From the NCBI GenBank assembly GCA_964513565.1, contig CAZENE010000001.1, positions 124,001 to 188,000 of the forward strand: a stretch of DNA of 64,000 nt. Direction: 5' to 3'. The DNA comes from Delta-02 sp964513565. GTDB taxonomy: Bacteria; Desulfobacterota; Syntrophorhabdia; Syntrophorhabdales; Syntrophorhabdaceae. Each line of letters starts with the position of its first letter. The stretch's first letter is position 1. The translations under genes were made by a program, and so were the position numbers. Under the pieces are notes generated by a model. That model did not search any database and was not told where the DNA came from. It was given only the letters and a program-made list of their open reading frames with translations. Positions 61,559 through 64,000 of the stretch are shown piece by piece.

Positions 61559-62842
61559 ATGTCGGTCATATACGATGTTTATGCACGGGAAGTACTTGAC
61601 AGCCGTGGAAATCCAACGGTGGAGGTTGAAGTCGTCCTTGAAAGCGGAGCGATGGGTCGCGCGATCGTGCCTTCCGGGGCATCGACGGGAGAGCGCGAAG
61701 CCTTGGAACTGCGTGACGGCGACGACAAGCGGTACAAGGGGAAGGGGGTACAGAAAGCCGTCGAGAACGTGAATAACACAATAGCCCCCGAGATCGAGGG
61801 CCTTGACGCCCTGGAACAGGCCTATATTGACAGGGTGCTTGTCGACGCCGACGGGACGGAGAATAAGAGTAACCTCGGCGCCAATGCGACGCTCGGCGTT
61901 TCTATGGCCGTGACGAGAGCCGCGGCGGAATTCCTCGGCATATCCCTTTACCAGTATATCGGCGGTATACGCGGCCGTGAGATCCCAGTTCCCATGATGA
62001 ATGTGATCAACGGCGGGGCTCATGCGCAGAATTCGCTTGATGTTCAGGAATTCATGATAGTGCCTGCAGGTGCTGAATCGTTTACCGAGGCCCTGCGCAT
62101 GGGCGCGGAGGTTTTCCATACGCTGAAAGGGATCCTGAAAAATATGGGTTATTCGACCGGAGTCGGTGATGAGGGCGGTTTTGCACCCCAGGCGAAATCG
62201 ACGTTTGAAGTGCTGGACACGCTGATGAAGGCTATAGGCGAAGCCGGGTACGAGGCGGGAAAGGACATTTATCTTGCCCTCGATGTAGCGGCAAGCGAGC
62301 TTTACAAGGACGGGAAGTACGCCATAGACGGAAATACCTGGGATGCCGGACGGCTCATCGATTTCTATGAGGATATCATAACGAAATATCCCATAGTTTC
62401 CATTGAGGATGGTTTTGCGCAGAATGACTGGGACGGCTGGAAACTGTTTACCGACCGCTGTGCGTCAAGGATCCAGATCGTCGGCGACGATATCTTTGTT
62501 ACGAACCCGATGATCTTCGGGGAGGGAATAGAGAAAGGCATTGCCAACAGCATATTGATAAAGCTCAACCAGATCGGGACAGTCACCGAGACATTGACAA
62601 CGATAGAAATGGCAAAACGGGCCGGTTACACATGTGTGATCTCCCACCGGTCGGGAGAGACGGAAGATACTTTTATAGCCGATCTTGCCGTCGCTACGAA
62701 CGTAGGGCAGATCAAGACCGGGTCCGCTTCGCGCAGCGAGAGGATCGCGAAGTACAATCAGCTGTTGAGGATCGAAGACGAACTCGGGGAAATGGCGGTC
62801 TTTGGCGGAAATAACGTATTTTATAGCATCAAGAAAAAATAG
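61559..62842 (+). CDS. eno: Enolase
   Basis: 427 residues from ATG 61559, after AAGGAGGAG. Glycolytic 2-phosphoglycerate dehydratase. Motifs: REVLDSRGNPTVEVEV, GASTGEREALELRD, SLEDQ-like SIEDGFAQNDWDGW, LIKLNQIGTVTETL (catalytic Lys) and VISHRSGETEDTFIADLAVA. Standard length and intact. It is transcribed alone with a strong terminator. Confidence 0.97.
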   Translation: MSVIYDVYAREVLDSRGNPTVEVEVVLESGAMGRAIVPSGASTGEREALELRDGDDKRYKGKGVQKAVENVNNTIAPEIEGLDALEQAYIDRVLVDADGTENKSNLGANATLGVSMAVTRAAAEFLGISLYQYIGGIRGREIPVPMMNVINGGAHAQNSLDVQEFMIVPAGAESFTEALRMGAEVFHTLKGILKNMGYSTGVGDEGGFAPQAKSTFEVLDTLMKAIGEAGYEAGKDIYLALDVAASELYKDGKYAIDGNTWDAGRLIDFYEDIITKYPIVSIEDGFAQNDWDGWKLFTDRCASRIQIVGDDIFVTNPMIFGEGIEKGIANSILIKLNQIGTVTETLTTIEMAKRAGYTCVISHRSGETEDTFIADLAVATNVGQIKTGSASRSERIAKYNQLLRIEDELGEMAVFGGNNVFYSIKKK

Positions 62843-62866
62843 GTTCGGGCTGTAATTTTAAACTCG

Positions 62867-62910
62867 GGACCGGCGCCTCAAGGCTAAAGGGCCTGGCGCC
62901 GGTCCGTTTT
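62867..62910 (+). terminator. Rho-independent terminator after eno
   Basis: GGACCGGCGCC (62867-62877) pairs perfectly with GGCGCCGGTCC (62895-62905); an inner AGGC/GCCT extends it and GTTTTC follows. Confidence 0.88.
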
Positions 62911-62912
62911 CT

Positions 62913-63143
62913 TTATGAGTGGGGAGGCCGTGTAGCGGGCTTGTTTTGCTTCTGGGGATCATTGCATGAGTTCAGGCAATCGTAGTAGCATTCTGACTGT
63001 TTCTTCTTTGTGCACTTGGAGTCGGTGCAGCAGTACGACAGGCATTTTTCCTGGCAAGACAGCTCGGCATGTGCAGATGGGCCTGCTGCTGTAAGGATTA
63101 GCGCGGCTAAAAAAAACATTGATGCAACGAAGACCTTTCTCAT
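62913..63143 (-). CDS. Small secreted cysteine-rich protein, unrecognised
   Basis: 76 residues. A signal peptide (MRKVFVASMFFLAALILTAA, cleavage near AHA-EL) leads to a mature peptide of about 50 residues with eight cysteines in a CX3CX3CC ... CX3CX3C pattern (CQEKCLSYCC, then CYYDCLNSC) and a Pro-rich tail. The spacing suggests a disulfide-stapled helical hairpin or a metal-binding peptide. GGAGGTGA just before the ATG supports translation. No family was recognised; it is convergent with enolase. Confidence 0.75.
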   Translation of the reverse strand: MRKVFVASMFFLAALILTAAGPSAHAELSCQEKCLSYCCTDSKCTKKKQSECYYDCLNSCNDPQKQNKPATRPPHS

Positions 63144-63236
63144 CGACTCACCTCCGTCAATAGGTGCATGACGATATATAACACTATCCGATTATTCCGT
63201 CAATGACAGATGTCACAAACAAAAATACCCGCAATG

Positions 63237-63265
63237 TTGATAATTTGGGTGCTTTTTCATACAAT
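63237..63265 (+). promoter_or_regulatory. Sigma-70-type promoter for the CorA-like gene
   Basis: TTGATA (63237-63242) and TACAAT (63260-63265) with a 17-bp spacer, 52 bp before the start codon. Confidence 0.55.
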
Positions 63266-63316
63266 ATGGGATACATTGTTGCAAATCGATCAGGCAAGCA
63301 TAAATGGTAGTGTCGT

Positions 63317-64000
63317 ATGGTAAAACTCTACAGTATAATCGATTCTCGGGTTACCGAAGGCGTTGGTGAAAAAGAGAAAATAGCCGTCTATATCAACCCC
63401 GATCAAAATGAAAGGCAATATCTTATCAACCAGTACCAGATCGATGAGCATACCCTTTTATCGGCCCTTGACCCTGACGAGCTTTCCCGTATCGAGATCG
63501 AATCCAATCACGTAGCCATAATTCTCAAATCACCGGTAAATTATCAGGCACAGCATGCGTTTGAGTTCCTAGTATCGTCGATGGGCATGTTCCTTTTTGA
63601 AGATACGCTCATCATCGTTATGGCGGAAGACCTGCCCATCTTTGACAGCAAGACATTTTCCCGCGTCAGCCGGCTTGCCGAAACCATGCTGAAGATAGTC
63701 AACTACAGTATCTTCCGCTTCCTCGAGCATCTCCGGGTCATTGACATGGTTTCGGACGAACTGGGGGAAAAGATCAGCACTTCAATGGAGAACACATATC
63801 TCCTCAATCTCTTTGCCCTGGAAAAGAGCCTCGTGTATTACCAGAATGCCATAAATTCCAACTCGGTCCTCATGGAGAAGATGAAGATCTATACCCAGAG
63901 GATCGGGTTTACGCGCGACGATACCGAACTGCTCGACGATATCACGATCGAGAACACTCAGTGCTATAAACAAGCTGAAATATATTCGAACATTCTTGCG
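63317..64000 (+). CDS. CorA-family divalent cation transporter, N-terminal part
   Basis: 228 codons visible from ATG 63317; the gene continues beyond the window. The N-terminal cytoplasmic domain of CorA-like transporters is seen: INQYQIDEHTLLSALDPDEL, RIEIESNHVAIILKSP, then the long helical stalk with LEKSLVYYQNAINSNSVLME and ENTQCYKQAEIYSNI. The membrane segments and GMN motif lie outside. It probably carries Mg2+ or another divalent cation. Confidence 0.9.
   Translation, partial: MVKLYSIIDSRVTEGVGEKEKIAVYINPDQNERQYLINQYQIDEHTLLSALDPDELSRIEIESNHVAIILKSPVNYQAQHAFEFLVSSMGMFLFEDTLIIVMAEDLPIFDSKTFSRVSRLAETMLKIVNYSIFRFLEHLRVIDMVSDELGEKISTSMENTYLLNLFALEKSLVYYQNAINSNSVLMEKMKIYTQRIGFTRDDTELLDDITIENTQCYKQAEIYSNILA

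Noticed and set aside
1..64000. CRISPR arrays, insertion sequences, tRNA or rRNA genes
   Set aside because: No regularly spaced direct repeats, transposase motifs or RNA gene cores were seen; the heptamer arrays are too short and lack spacers.

Overview
The window looks like chromosome of a strictly anaerobic, hydrogen- and formate-exchanging bacterium. The evidence is three complete [FeFe]-hydrogenase catalytic subunits, two sensor-like [FeFe]-hydrogenase proteins, the maturases HydF and HydG, a selenocysteine formate dehydrogenase, an adenosylcobalamin (class II) ribonucleotide reductase and a benzoate-CoA-ligase-type enzyme. This fits a syntrophic, aromatic-degrading deltaproteobacterium of the Syntrophorhabdus/Syntrophus kind. 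That placement is inference; no rRNA or marker phylogeny was available. No mobile element, CRISPR array, tRNA or rRNA was found.

Layout. 1-7850 (minus): a housekeeping run rarA, thiL, an OB/HD exonuclease-like gene, rsmE, a DUF218-like gene, a badly decayed dprA and topA (cut by the left edge), with a PC4-like gene upstream. 8030-12764: MFS transporter, a frameshifted CNT nucleoside transporter, a short MetE-like protein and a crotonase. 12921-18751: EF-G, birA and coaX in tight succession, a lipoprotein, a tiny bTHX ribosomal protein gene (minus) and two universal stress proteins. 19062-25353: nrdJ, a decayed solute-binding-protein remnant, a YihY/BrkB membrane protein and fdhA, whose in-frame TGA at 23710 is selenocysteine. 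25547-30233: two FKBP isomerases, an RRM protein, SYLF, MltB, TatD and TcdA.

30262-59410 is a redox island. On the minus strand rex-hydC-hydB-hydA is followed by a sensor [FeFe] protein with a PAS domain (HydS1), a PP2C/SpoIIE-type phosphatase and, 29 bp further, the aryl-CoA ligase; all look like one transcript from a promoter in front of rex. On the plus strand, after a sigma-54 activator, comes a signalling set (DRTGG, RsbW-like ATPase, HydS2, DRTGG, PHP, HATPase) that runs into an HndABCD-like set and then into a second NuoE/NuoF/HydA set. In that second set the NuoF is fused to a GltD/NfnL-like NADPH module. hydF and hydG follow. The most interesting points are this NuoF-GltD fusion beside an H-cluster-bearing HydA, the total loss of cysteines from two thioredoxin-like [2Fe-2S] modules in the neighbouring HndB and NuoF, and two different H2-sensor modules with different output partners.

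59513-64000: CBS protein, a cupin/TPR lipoprotein/C39-like peptidase operon, enolase, a secreted Cys-rich peptide and the start of a CorA-type transporter. A family of degenerate 7-bp tandem repeats (GTRANNC-like) recurs in at least seven intergenic places.
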